NCBI GenBank assembly: GCA_050289385.1
Contig: JBNKFQ010000059.1
Location: 1 to 6,070, forward strand
DNA: 6,070 bases
Source of the DNA: JBNKFQ01 sp050289385
GTDB lineage: Bacteria; Pseudomonadota; Gammaproteobacteria; Pseudomonadales; Porticoccaceae
Direction of reading: 5' to 3'
Shown: positions 1-5,729 of the stretch, one piece after another
Layout: each line of letters opens with the position of its first letter
Numbering within the stretch: position 1 is the stretch's first letter
Program-made: the position numbers and the translations under genes
Notes under the pieces: generated by a model
What the model was told of the DNA's origin: nothing
What the model saw: the letters and a program-made list of their open reading frames with translations, nothing else
The model's database searches: none

Positions 1-117
1 TTCCATCAGGAGCACGGTGAAGTTTGCCCGGCTGGCTGGAATGCCGGAGACAAGGGTATGAATGCCTCTCCGTCAGGTGTTGCCGCTTATCTGAGTGAGA
101 ACGCCGACAAGCTCTGA
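1..117 (+). CDS. ahpC: AhpC-type 2-Cys peroxiredoxin, C-terminal fragment
   Basis: This is the last 38 codons of a gene whose start lies outside the window; it ends in TGA at 115-117, with TAA directly after. The fragment contains HGEVCPAGW, the conserved motif around the resolving cysteine (residue 9 of the fragment) of typical 2-Cys peroxiredoxins. The tail after it (GDKGMNASPSGVAAYL) matches the C-terminal extension of the AhpC/TSA family. Members reduce hydrogen peroxide and alkyl hydroperoxides in the cytoplasm: a peroxidatic cysteine, upstream of this window, forms a disulfide with the resolving cysteine seen here, which AhpF or a thioredoxin system then reduces. The reductase partner cannot be seen. 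The family call is firm; the exact subgroup (AhpC versus a thioredoxin-dependent Prx) is less certain because the catalytic half is missing. Confidence 0.88.
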   Translation, partial: FHQEHGEVCPAGWNAGDKGMNASPSGVAAYLSENADKL

Positions 118-148
118 TAAACAGACGGTTCCTGGTACTCCGTTATCG

Positions 149-172
149 ATCCCGCTTCGGCGGGATTTTTTT
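149..172 (+). terminator. Intrinsic terminator of the peroxiredoxin gene
   Basis: A perfect 7-bp stem (ATCCCGC at 149-155, GCGGGAT at 160-166) is closed by a stable TTCG tetraloop and runs straight into a T tract (167-172). It starts 31 bases after the stop codon of the peroxiredoxin gene, so it should end that transcript and separate it from the next gene. Confidence 0.9.
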
Positions 173-226
173 ACTGAAAATCGTGAGCCATGCTCTGCGT
201 GTAGGCCGCGAACCAGCTTTTAAACC

Positions 227-255
227 TTGTCAGTCGCATCCGTTTGCCTTTTAAT
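227..255 (+). promoter_or_regulatory. Probable sigma70 promoter of the DUF4870 gene
   Basis: TTGTCA (227-232) and TTTAAT (250-255) each match the sigma70 -35 and -10 consensus at five of six bases and are separated by exactly 17 bases. Transcription would start near 262 and give a leader of about 44 bases. Its place just after the upstream terminator and before a well-formed ribosome binding site supports the call. It is read by eye only. Confidence 0.6.
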
Positions 256-305
256 GGTGAGGGCACCCGCAAGTGGTTTGCCCATAAAAGTAAAGGAGAT
301 AACTG

Positions 306-713
306 ATGTCTGAAGAAAATAACAATACGCCTGAAGTCACGTCTACCGATACTGCACAACCCGCCGCTGGTGAAACTCAAGCACCGGCGAGTCCAGAGAA
401 GGACGACATCAATTTGGCACTGCTGGCACACGTTCTTGTTATCTTTACCGGGTTCGTTGGCCCGTTGATTATCTGGTTGGTCAAAAAAGATGACAGCGAG
501 TACGTTGGTGCTCAGGCAAAAGAGGCCCTGAATTTCGCAATTACCCTGATTCTGGGTTATATCGCGGCTGCTATTCTCACCGTTATTCTGATTGGTATCC
601 TGGTTTATGTGGCGGTTGGCCTGATGAACCTGATTTTGCCAATCGTTGCTGCGGTCAAGACCTCAAAAGGAGAGTCTTACCGTTATCCCCTCACTCTGCG
701 TTTATTGAAATAA
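306..713 (+). CDS. DUF4870 domain-containing membrane protein
   Basis: This 135-residue protein starts at the ATG at 306, preceded by AAAGGAG (292-298) with a 7-base spacing. Residues 1-33 are polar, rich in Thr, Pro, Ala and acidic residues, and probably disordered. The rest is membrane-embedded, with hydrophobic segments at about 36-59, 76-101 and 103-118. The pattern GFVGPLIIWLVKKDDS (49-64), AKEALNF (71-77) and the YRYPLTLRL ending (125-133) is typical of the DUF4870 (Tic20-like) family of small bacterial inner-membrane proteins. Their biochemical function is not established. The gene appears monocistronic, with a terminator before it, its own promoter, and a convergent neighbour after it. 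Its last codons form the first unit of a 15-base tandem duplication. The family assignment is good; no role should be inferred from the neighbours. Confidence 0.88.
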   Translation: MSEENNNTPEVTSTDTAQPAAGETQAPASPEKDDINLALLAHVLVIFTGFVGPLIIWLVKKDDSEYVGAQAKEALNFAITLILGYIAAAILTVILIGILVYVAVGLMNLILPIVAAVKTSKGESYRYPLTLRLLK

Positions 714-733
714 CAAAAATTGAAATAACAAAA
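704..733. repeat. Exact 15-base tandem duplication at the DUF4870 stop codon
   Basis: ATTGAAATAACAAAA occurs at 704-718 and again, identical, at 719-733. The first copy includes the last two sense codons and the TAA stop of the DUF4870 gene. Because the unit is 15 bases, the second copy repeats an in-frame Leu-Lys-stop. On the minus strand the repeat supplies the T-rich tail that follows the maeB hairpin terminator. Confidence 0.9.
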
Positions 734-760
734 GCCCGAATAGCGTTTTCGCTATTCGGG
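716..760 (-). terminator. Hairpin terminator of maeB, possibly bidirectional
   Basis: A perfect 11-bp stem (735-745 with 750-760) is closed by a four-base loop. Read on the minus strand it lies 24 bases after the maeB stop codon and is followed by CTTTTGTTATTT and a further run of five T, which is good intrinsic terminator geometry. Read on the plus strand it also follows the DUF4870 stop, but the sequence after the stem (TGGGATTT) is poor in T. The hairpin is therefore clearly suited to maeB and only possibly works for the other gene. Confidence 0.82.
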
Positions 761-784
761 TGGGATTTACGGCAATAGTCAAAG

Positions 785-3109
785 TTATGCTGTATCGGCA
801 GGTGTTTCGCTGTGGCGTTCGATATCGGCTGCGGTTAGTGCGCTCATATTGAAAATACCGCGCGAGGTTACCGACGGTATAACAATATGGGCCGGCTTTT
901 CATAGCCGGTCAGGAACGGACCAATCAGCAGCGCATCGGTAAAGGAGCGAATCAGACCGAGTGCAATATTGGCGGTATCCAGGTTGGGCATAACCAGCAG
1001 GTTGGCTTGACCGGTCAGATTGGCCTCGGAATAGGAAAGCTTTCGATTCTTTTCGTTCAGCGCGCTGAGGGAATGCATTTCACCGTCCAGCTCAATATTC
1101 GGGAACTCTTTACGCAGAATGGCGGCGGCCTTCCTCATTTTTTTGGCGGACGGCGCATTGGACGTGCCAAAATTTGAGTGGGACAGCAGGGCAACCTTGG
1201 GTTTTATGCCAAAGCGTTTAACAAACTCTATGCCGGCCCTTGTCTTGGCAATAATTTCCTCTACAGACGGGTCAACGGTGAGAAATGAGTCGGTTAAAAA
1301 TACTGGCCCGGATGGCATTAACAGCGCGCACACCGATGAGATGTGGTTGCCGCTACCGGTTTCTCCCAGTATTTGCTGAATCTCGTTGAAATGATCGAGA
1401 AAACGCCCGACTTTACCGCAAATCATGCCGTCGGCTTCATCCAGCGCCACCATCACCGCAGCGAGCGCGGTGTTGTTGCTGGTGATCACCGATTGCGCGG
1501 CTTCAACCGAGGTGCCGCGGCGTCCGGTAATGGAGTGATAGAAACGCCAGTAGCGGTCGTGCTGTTCGGCGTCGCGGGGATTAAACACATCGATATCCAC
1601 CCCGGGTTTCAGGCGCAAACCCAGGCGATGAATTTTTTGTTCAACAATGTCGGGGCGGCCCAGGACAATCGGCCGCGCCACTTTTTCGTCTACCACTACC
1701 TGAACGGCCAAAAGCACGTCGTCGTTTTCGCCTTCGGCATAAACCAGTCGACGCTGTGGCCCGCGCTGGGCAGTTCTGATAACGGGTTCCATAAACAGAC
1801 CAGCACGGTTGACGAATTCGTGCAACTGTTTGCGATAGGCGTCCAGGTCCTCGATGGGGCGAGTGGCAACACCGCTGTTCATGGCCGCTTCGACTACCGC
1901 GACCGGAAGTTCTTCCACCAGGCGAGGGTCAAAGGGCTTGGGAATCAGGTAGTCGGGGCCAAATTTAAGGTCTTCACCCGCATAAGCCTCGGCAACAACA
2001 TCCGTGGCTTCCTTGGTTGCCAGATCCGCGATCGCTTTGACGCAGGCCTGTTTCATTTCTTCATTAATGGTTGTGGCTCCGCAATCGAGTGCACCACGGA
2101 AGATGAACGGAAAACACAGTACGTTATTGACCTGGTTCGGGTAGTCGGAGCGACCGGTAGCCAGGATCGCATCCGGGCGCACAGCTCTGGCGTCTTCCGG
2201 CAGGATCTCCGGCACCGGGTTGGCCATGGCCAGAATCAGGGGGTCCCTGGCCATTATTTTTACCATATCGGGTTTTAGCAGGCCGGGTCCCGACAGGCCC
2301 ATAAAGATATCGGCGTTTTCCATCGCATCGGTCAGGGTACGGGCTGGTGTATCTGCCGCCAGCTTTTCTTTCCACGGGTTCATATTGTCCTGACGGCCCT
2401 GGTATACCACGCCGGCACGATCCACCAGAATCAGGTTGTCCTGTTTCAGTCCCATGCTGATCAACAGCTCAACGCAAGCGATACTGGCTGCTCCAGATCC
2501 GGATACAACCAGTTTTACATCCTTTATCTGTTTGTTGACAATGCGCAGACCGTTGTACACAGCAGCGGCGGCGACAATTGCTGTACCATGCTGGTCGTCG
2601 TGGAATACCGGAATTTTCATGCGTTCGCGCAATTTGCGTTCTACCAGGAAGCATTCAGGAGCCTTGATATCTTCCAGGTTAATGCCACCGAATGTTGGTT
2701 CCAGCGAAGCGATGGTATCCACCAGTTTGTCGACATCTGTTTCGTCAATTTCGATATCAAAAACATCGATGTTGGCAAACTTCTTGAACAGAACCGCTTT
2801 GCCCTCCATCACCGGCTTGGCAGCGAGCGGGCCAATAGCGCCGAGGCCGAGTACAGCGGTGCCATTGGTTACCACACCCACCAGATTACCGCGGGAGGTC
2901 ACTTTTGCCGCATAATTAGGGTCGGTGACGATCTCCTCACAGGCATATGCTACGCCCGGTGAATAAGCGAGAGAAAGGTCCCGCTTGTTGGCAAGGGATT
3001 TGGTGGGCTGGATTTCCATTTTGCCCGCTACAGGATGTGTGTGGTAGCGCAATGCGCTCTCTTTTAACGATTCGGCTTTTAACGATTCGGTTTTGCTTGA
3101 ATCCGGCAT
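785..3109 (-). CDS. maeB: NADP-dependent malic enzyme with C-terminal phosphotransacetylase-like domain
   Basis: This 774-residue cytoplasmic enzyme should oxidatively decarboxylate malate to pyruvate, normally with NADP+, feeding pyruvate and NADPH from the TCA cycle. The length fits the hybrid MaeB family (about 760). The malic N-terminal domain (about 20-170) has Tyr49 in SLAYSPG, catalytic Lys104 in MEGK, and metal ligands Glu146-Asp147 (GGINLED) and Asp172 (HDDQHGT). The nucleotide-binding domain (about 171-430) has SGSGAAS near 203-209, AMANPVPE near 294-301 and ATGRSDYPNQVNNV at 317-330. The remainder, about 445-760, is the phosphotransacetylase-like domain, which in MaeB is regulatory (acetyl-CoA sensing) and not thought to be catalytic. 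The ATG at 3107-3109 has GGAG (3116-3119, minus strand) six bases upstream. Residues 7-16 carry a duplicated ESLK segment from a 15-base tandem repeat, in an N-terminus that varies within the family. Cofactor preference is inferred from family and not read from the sequence. Confidence 0.96.
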   Translation of the reverse strand: MPDSSKTESLKAESLKESALRYHTHPVAGKMEIQPTKSLANKRDLSLAYSPGVAYACEEIVTDPNYAAKVTSRGNLVGVVTNGTAVLGLGAIGPLAAKPVMEGKAVLFKKFANIDVFDIEIDETDVDKLVDTIASLEPTFGGINLEDIKAPECFLVERKLRERMKIPVFHDDQHGTAIVAAAAVYNGLRIVNKQIKDVKLVVSGSGAASIACVELLISMGLKQDNLILVDRAGVVYQGRQDNMNPWKEKLAADTPARTLTDAMENADIFMGLSGPGLLKPDMVKIMARDPLILAMANPVPEILPEDARAVRPDAILATGRSDYPNQVNNVLCFPFIFRGALDCGATTINEEMKQACVKAIADLATKEATDVVAEAYAGEDLKFGPDYLIPKPFDPRLVEELPVAVVEAAMNSGVATRPIEDLDAYRKQLHEFVNRAGLFMEPVIRTAQRGPQRRLVYAEGENDDVLLAVQVVVDEKVARPIVLGRPDIVEQKIHRLGLRLKPGVDIDVFNPRDAEQHDRYWRFYHSITGRRGTSVEAAQSVITSNNTALAAVMVALDEADGMICGKVGRFLDHFNEIQQILGETGSGNHISSVCALLMPSGPVFLTDSFLTVDPSVEEIIAKTRAGIEFVKRFGIKPKVALLSHSNFGTSNAPSAKKMRKAAAILRKEFPNIELDGEMHSLSALNEKNRKLSYSEANLTGQANLLVMPNLDTANIALGLIRSFTDALLIGPFLTGYEKPAHIVIPSVTSRGIFNMSALTAADIERHSETPADTA
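3061..3090. repeat. Exact 15-base tandem duplication in the maeB N-terminal coding region
   Basis: CTTTTAACGATTCGG is present at 3061-3075 and again at 3076-3090 with no mismatch. On the maeB strand it encodes the repeated pentapeptide unit seen as ESLKAESLK, so the reading frame is kept. The affected residues precede the conserved malic domain and are probably tolerated. Confidence 0.9.
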
Positions 3110-3159
3110 GTAAAACTCCGCAGTGAGACCGGTCAGAATTTAAGAGAGGCAATTGTGTC

Positions 3160-3188
3160 ACTAAACCAGGCTGTAGGCCAGAAGACAA
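3160..3188 (-). promoter_or_regulatory. Candidate promoter of maeB
   Basis: On the minus strand TTGTCT (3183-3188) and TTTAGT (3160-3165) are 17 bases apart, with four of six matches to each sigma70 box. Transcription would begin near 3153, about 44 bases before the maeB start codon. The match is moderate and rests mainly on the ideal spacing and position. Confidence 0.3.
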
Positions 3189-3210
3189 GCGCCTTTATTC
3201 AAAATAAAAT
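3182..3210 (+). promoter_or_regulatory. Candidate promoter of the protease/FHA operon
   Basis: AAGACA (3182-3187) and TAAAAT (3205-3210) are 17 bases apart, matching the sigma70 boxes at four and five of six bases. Transcription would start near 3217 and place the inverted repeat at 3232-3253 in the 5' leader. The -35 box overlaps the candidate -35 box of maeB on the other strand, so the two promoters could compete. Confidence 0.35.
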
Positions 3211-3231
3211 GATCCAGATAGCGATTCCAGA

Positions 3232-3253
3232 TGTCGACCTCCGGCGGTCGACA
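3232..3253. promoter_or_regulatory. Inverted repeat in the divergent intergenic region (operator or leader hairpin)
   Basis: TGTCGACC (3232-3239) and its exact complement GGTCGACA (3246-3253) flank a six-base spacer, TCCGGC. As DNA it could be the binding site of a dimeric regulator. As RNA it would form an 8-bp hairpin just after the candidate transcription start and 11 bases before the AAGGAG ribosome binding site at 3265-3270. No T tract follows it, so it is not an intrinsic terminator. Which role applies cannot be decided from the sequence. Confidence 0.5.
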
Positions 3254-3275
3254 CTATCACTTTGAAGGAGTACTA

Positions 3276-3326
3276 ATGCTACACTGCACAACTTCAACAG
3301 AGGGTTGGATATTTTGTACAAGATAG
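3276..3326 (+). CDS. Possible 16-codon leader ORF, or remnant of the protease start
   Basis: An ATG at 3276 is preceded by AAGGAG (3265-3270) at a five-base spacing, the best ribosome binding site in this intergenic region. The frame encodes MLHCTTSTEGWIFCTR and stops at TAG (3324-3326). It overlaps the start of the protease gene in a different frame. Two readings are possible: a short leader peptide whose translation couples to the protease, or the true protease start separated from its gene by a one-base deletion. One extra base, for example in the T run 3312-3315, would join this ATG in frame to the signal peptide. Nothing in the peptide itself suggests a function. Confidence 0.35.
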   Translation: MLHCTTSTEGWIFCTR

Positions 3327-4564
3327 CTTTATGTATCGGTTTGTTGAATCTGTCGTTTTTCTGTCATGGGGTTGAGGGAGGAGCGGCAGAGCTTTTCAAG
3401 CGACACGGTGACAACATATACCAGATCAGACTGGTGGATCTGGCCTCCCACGAAAAATCAGCATTGGGCAGCGGGTTTCTGGTATCGGCACAAGGGGTAC
3501 TAGCCACCAATTACCATGTGATCGAGTTTGCCATATCGCAGCCGGGTAAATATCGCATAGAGTACCTGGGAGCGGATGGCCGCAAGGGTGACCTTGTCCT
3601 GCTCGATGTCGATGTCGTCCATGATCTGGCATTGCTCAAATCTGCAGCCCTGGTGGGCCAGCCCTTTGAGTTGTTGCAGCAGGAACCGCAGCGGGGCGAG
3701 ACTATTTATTCGCTTGGCAATCCCCACGATATCGGTTTTACCGTGGTGCCGGGGACGTATAACGGTATTGATGAGCGCAGCTATTATCGCCGTATTCATT
3801 TCTCCGGCTCGATTAATGCAGGTATGAGCGGTGGCCCGGTGCTGGACGCCATGGGCAGGGTCGTCGGCATCAACGTGTCTTCCGCTGGCAACCAGATCAG
3901 TTTTCTGGTGCCGGTTTCCGAATTGCAAAACCTGGTTCTGGAGTGGCGACAACGTGGTGGTCCGGTGGCTGATTTCAAGCAGCGTATCTCCATGCAGTTG
4001 CACGCCAATCAGGAGCGTTTGATCACCAGTATGCTGGGCCGAACCTGGAATACTCAACCTCTGGGTGAAGCGACAGCGGTAGGTGAGATGCAGCCATTTG
4101 TGAAATGCTGGGGCGAATCCAGCGACGATAAACTGCGTTATAAACAGGTAAGCAGTACCTGCCAGGGTGATGAATATATATATTTAAGCCACACCTTTAC
4201 CACTGGCAACATTAATTACCAGTTTTTCTGGATGGACGCCGACAAACTTAACCGTTGGCAGTTTTACAATTTGTATGAAAACCTGTTTGACAGTTTTATG
4301 CCGGATAACCGTGCCGGAAAAAATGATGTCAGCGACTTTATATGTGACGAACAATTTGTAGAGGGTGCAAAGGGCGATGAAAAAGCCGTTTTATGTACTC
4401 GCGCCTATCGCGATTTCCCGGGACTGTTTGATGTGGTTTATCTGGGCGGCAGCATACACAACAACAAACAGGCATTTGTGCGCCACTTTACGTTGGCAGG
4501 AGTTACGCGTGCCAGTGCACAAGCCTTTCTGAAACGATTTATGGCAACAGCTCTATGGCAGTAA
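3314..4564 (+). CDS. Exported trypsin-like serine protease with unrecognised C-terminal region
   Basis: No ATG precedes the signal peptide in this frame. I chose the TTG at 3314 (416 residues) because AGAGGG (3299-3304) lies nine bases upstream; the TTG at 3305 would add three residues but leaves no spacing. The N-terminus (MYKIALCIGLLNLSFF) looks like a Sec signal peptide, implying a periplasmic or secreted protein. A trypsin-like domain covers about residues 25-210, with the triad His68 (TNYHVI), Asp104 (HDLALLK) and Ser172 (AGMSGGPVLD); Met171 stands where HtrA-type enzymes usually have Asn. No PDZ domain follows, so it is not a standard DegP/DegS protein. Residues about 225-416 match no domain I recognise and contain four cysteines (265, 283, 344, 361) that could form disulfides after export. 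The stop overlaps the FHA gene by 10 bases, so the two are probably coupled in translation. The protease assignment is strong; substrate and target are unknown. Confidence 0.85.
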   Translation: MYKIALCIGLLNLSFFCHGVEGGAAELFKRHGDNIYQIRLVDLASHEKSALGSGFLVSAQGVLATNYHVIEFAISQPGKYRIEYLGADGRKGDLVLLDVDVVHDLALLKSAALVGQPFELLQQEPQRGETIYSLGNPHDIGFTVVPGTYNGIDERSYYRRIHFSGSINAGMSGGPVLDAMGRVVGINVSSAGNQISFLVPVSELQNLVLEWRQRGGPVADFKQRISMQLHANQERLITSMLGRTWNTQPLGEATAVGEMQPFVKCWGESSDDKLRYKQVSSTCQGDEYIYLSHTFTTGNINYQFFWMDADKLNRWQFYNLYENLFDSFMPDNRAGKNDVSDFICDEQFVEGAKGDEKAVLCTRAYRDFPGLFDVVYLGGSIHNNKQAFVRHFTLAGVTRASAQAFLKRFMATALWQ

Positions 4565-5544
4565 TTATTGAAGTCCGTCGTCGTGGCGGCCAACTGGTTG
4601 AGCGTTGTCGCTGCGCCGGTGACAGTTTTAGTGTCGGACGCTCGTACGATAACGACGTCATCATTGATGACCCCTATGTCAGCCCGCACCACATTCGTCT
4701 GGACCTGGACGAGGACGGTTGGAAAATTACCGACCTGGACAGCCTGAACGGTTACCGTGTCCAGCAGAATGGTCATACCGTTACGCGGAATGTTGTTCAG
4801 TCGGGTGAGACAATACGGCTGGGGCAGATGATGTTGCAAGTGTTTAATACGCATCATCCGGTTGCGCCTGCGCTGAAAATTAACGGTTTGGAGCGACGCC
4901 TCAAAATACTTGGCAGGCACAAAATATGGCCGTTGGTATTGTTGGGTGTGCTGGGCATGTCTTTACTGGCTCTGTATCAAAATTCGGTGGCCGAAATCAA
5001 ACCGATGAGCATGGTTAATGTGCTCGTGAACCAGTTGGTGCAGATTGGTGGCGTAGCTCTGTTGTGGGCTTTGGCTGGCCGAATATTTCGGCATCAATTG
5101 CGGTTTTTCTCGCACATTTCTCTCTGGGCTTTGTATTTTATGCTTGCCCGTTTTGCCGACACGGTTGCTGATGTCATCGGTTATAACCTGGGGTCTGACC
5201 AGGCCAGCTTTGTGGTCAGCATCGTATTAAATCTTGCGCTGTTGATGGCAGTGGTATGGTGCAGCCTGTCGTTGGCGACAAACTTGCATTCGCGCGGTCG
5301 GTTCTGGGCGGCGCTGGGGGCCAGTATCATTTATCTGTTTTTGCAATTTTTTGAAGTCTGGCGTTTTGAGCAGTTGTTTACCGGTACGCCACAGTATCAG
5401 GGGGGCATGAAACCGCCAGCTCTGACTTGGGCGCCATCGAAACCGGAAGGTGATGTTTACACCCTGCTTGACGAGTTGTTCGACAAGGCTGAAAAAGAAG
5501 CCAAAGAGGCTGAAGAAAAAGAGGCCAGAGAAAAGCGTCAATAG
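4555..5544 (+). CDS. FHA domain-containing integral membrane protein
   Basis: This protein has 329 residues. Its ATG lies inside the last codons of the protease gene and has no clear ribosome binding site, which fits translational coupling. Residues about 1-100 form an FHA domain, a phosphothreonine-binding fold, with conserved Gly28-Arg29-Ser30 (GRSYDND), SPHH at 43-46 and the Asn65-Gly66 turn (DSLNG). A basic stretch (113-123) leads into about five hydrophobic helices near 123-142, 153-175, 184-203, 216-241 and 250-268. The basic loops at 175-183 and 242-249 suggest an N-in topology with the FHA domain in the cytoplasm and residues 269-329 in the periplasm. The final 24 residues are Glu/Lys/Ala-rich and probably helical or coiled coil. 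No Ser/Thr kinase or phosphatase gene is in the window, so the FHA ligand is unknown. The membrane part belongs to no family I can name. Confidence 0.85.
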   Translation: MAVIIEVRRRGGQLVERCRCAGDSFSVGRSYDNDVIIDDPYVSPHHIRLDLDEDGWKITDLDSLNGYRVQQNGHTVTRNVVQSGETIRLGQMMLQVFNTHHPVAPALKINGLERRLKILGRHKIWPLVLLGVLGMSLLALYQNSVAEIKPMSMVNVLVNQLVQIGGVALLWALAGRIFRHQLRFFSHISLWALYFMLARFADTVADVIGYNLGSDQASFVVSIVLNLALLMAVVWCSLSLATNLHSRGRFWAALGASIIYLFLQFFEVWRFEQLFTGTPQYQGGMKPPALTWAPSKPEGDVYTLLDELFDKAEKEAKEAEEKEAREKRQ

Positions 5545-5574
5545 ACAATCGGGTTGGGTTCAGTACTCAGGGTT

Positions 5575-5617
5575 GCAAAGCGCCGTCGGCGCTTTGCGGT
5601 TCGCGCCTTTTATCTTT
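5575..5617 (+). terminator. Probable terminator of the protease/FHA operon
   Basis: A perfect 10-bp stem, GCAAAGCGCC (5575-5584) with GGCGCTTTGC (5588-5597), has a three-base loop and starts 31 bases after the FHA stop codon. The T-rich stretch (TTTTATCTTT, 5608-5617) is ten bases beyond the stem and not adjacent, which weakens the call. A shorter alternative stem, GGCGC (5588-5592) with GCGCC (5603-5607), does abut the T tract. Confidence 0.5.
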
Positions 5618-5729
5618 CCAAATAATCAAGCCTTCCATACGTCATTCTTTCTATTTACAAAAAGGGGGTCCACTTTCCCGGAATCGCCGCCTATGCTAAT
5701 TGGGAGAATCCATTTGCGAAGGCAGCTCT

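Noticed and set aside
171..431. 86-codon minus-strand frame across the DUF4870 promoter and start
   Set aside because: It overlaps a well-supported promoter, ribosome binding site and gene on the other strand, and its sequence shows no family features.
1343..2278. 311-codon open frame on the plus strand opposite maeB
   Set aside because: It lies wholly inside the conserved maeB gene in antisense, has no recognisable domain, and is best explained as a shadow of maeB codon usage.
2436..2962. Plus-strand open frames of 124-159 codons opposite the maeB N-terminal domain
   Set aside because: They overlap each other and the most conserved part of maeB, and no protein family signature is present.
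1775..3109. Separate malic enzyme and phosphotransacetylase genes joined by a frameshift
   Set aside because: The reading frame is continuous and the two-domain arrangement at about 770 residues is the normal form of MaeB.
3314..3385. Lipoprotein signal at the protease N-terminus (cysteine after LSFF)
   Set aside because: The residues before the cysteine (Ser-Phe-Phe) do not fit a lipobox, which needs small residues at -1 and usually at -2, so a plain Sec signal is preferred.
3500..4057. 185-codon minus-strand frame opposite the protease
   Set aside because: It is antisense to the catalytic domain that carries the His, Asp and Ser motifs, with no domain of its own.
5654..5700. Sigma70 or ECF promoter before the sigma factor gene (TTTACA, GGAATC, TATGCTAAT)
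   Set aside because: No pair of these elements has a workable spacing; each hexamer alone is too weak to call.
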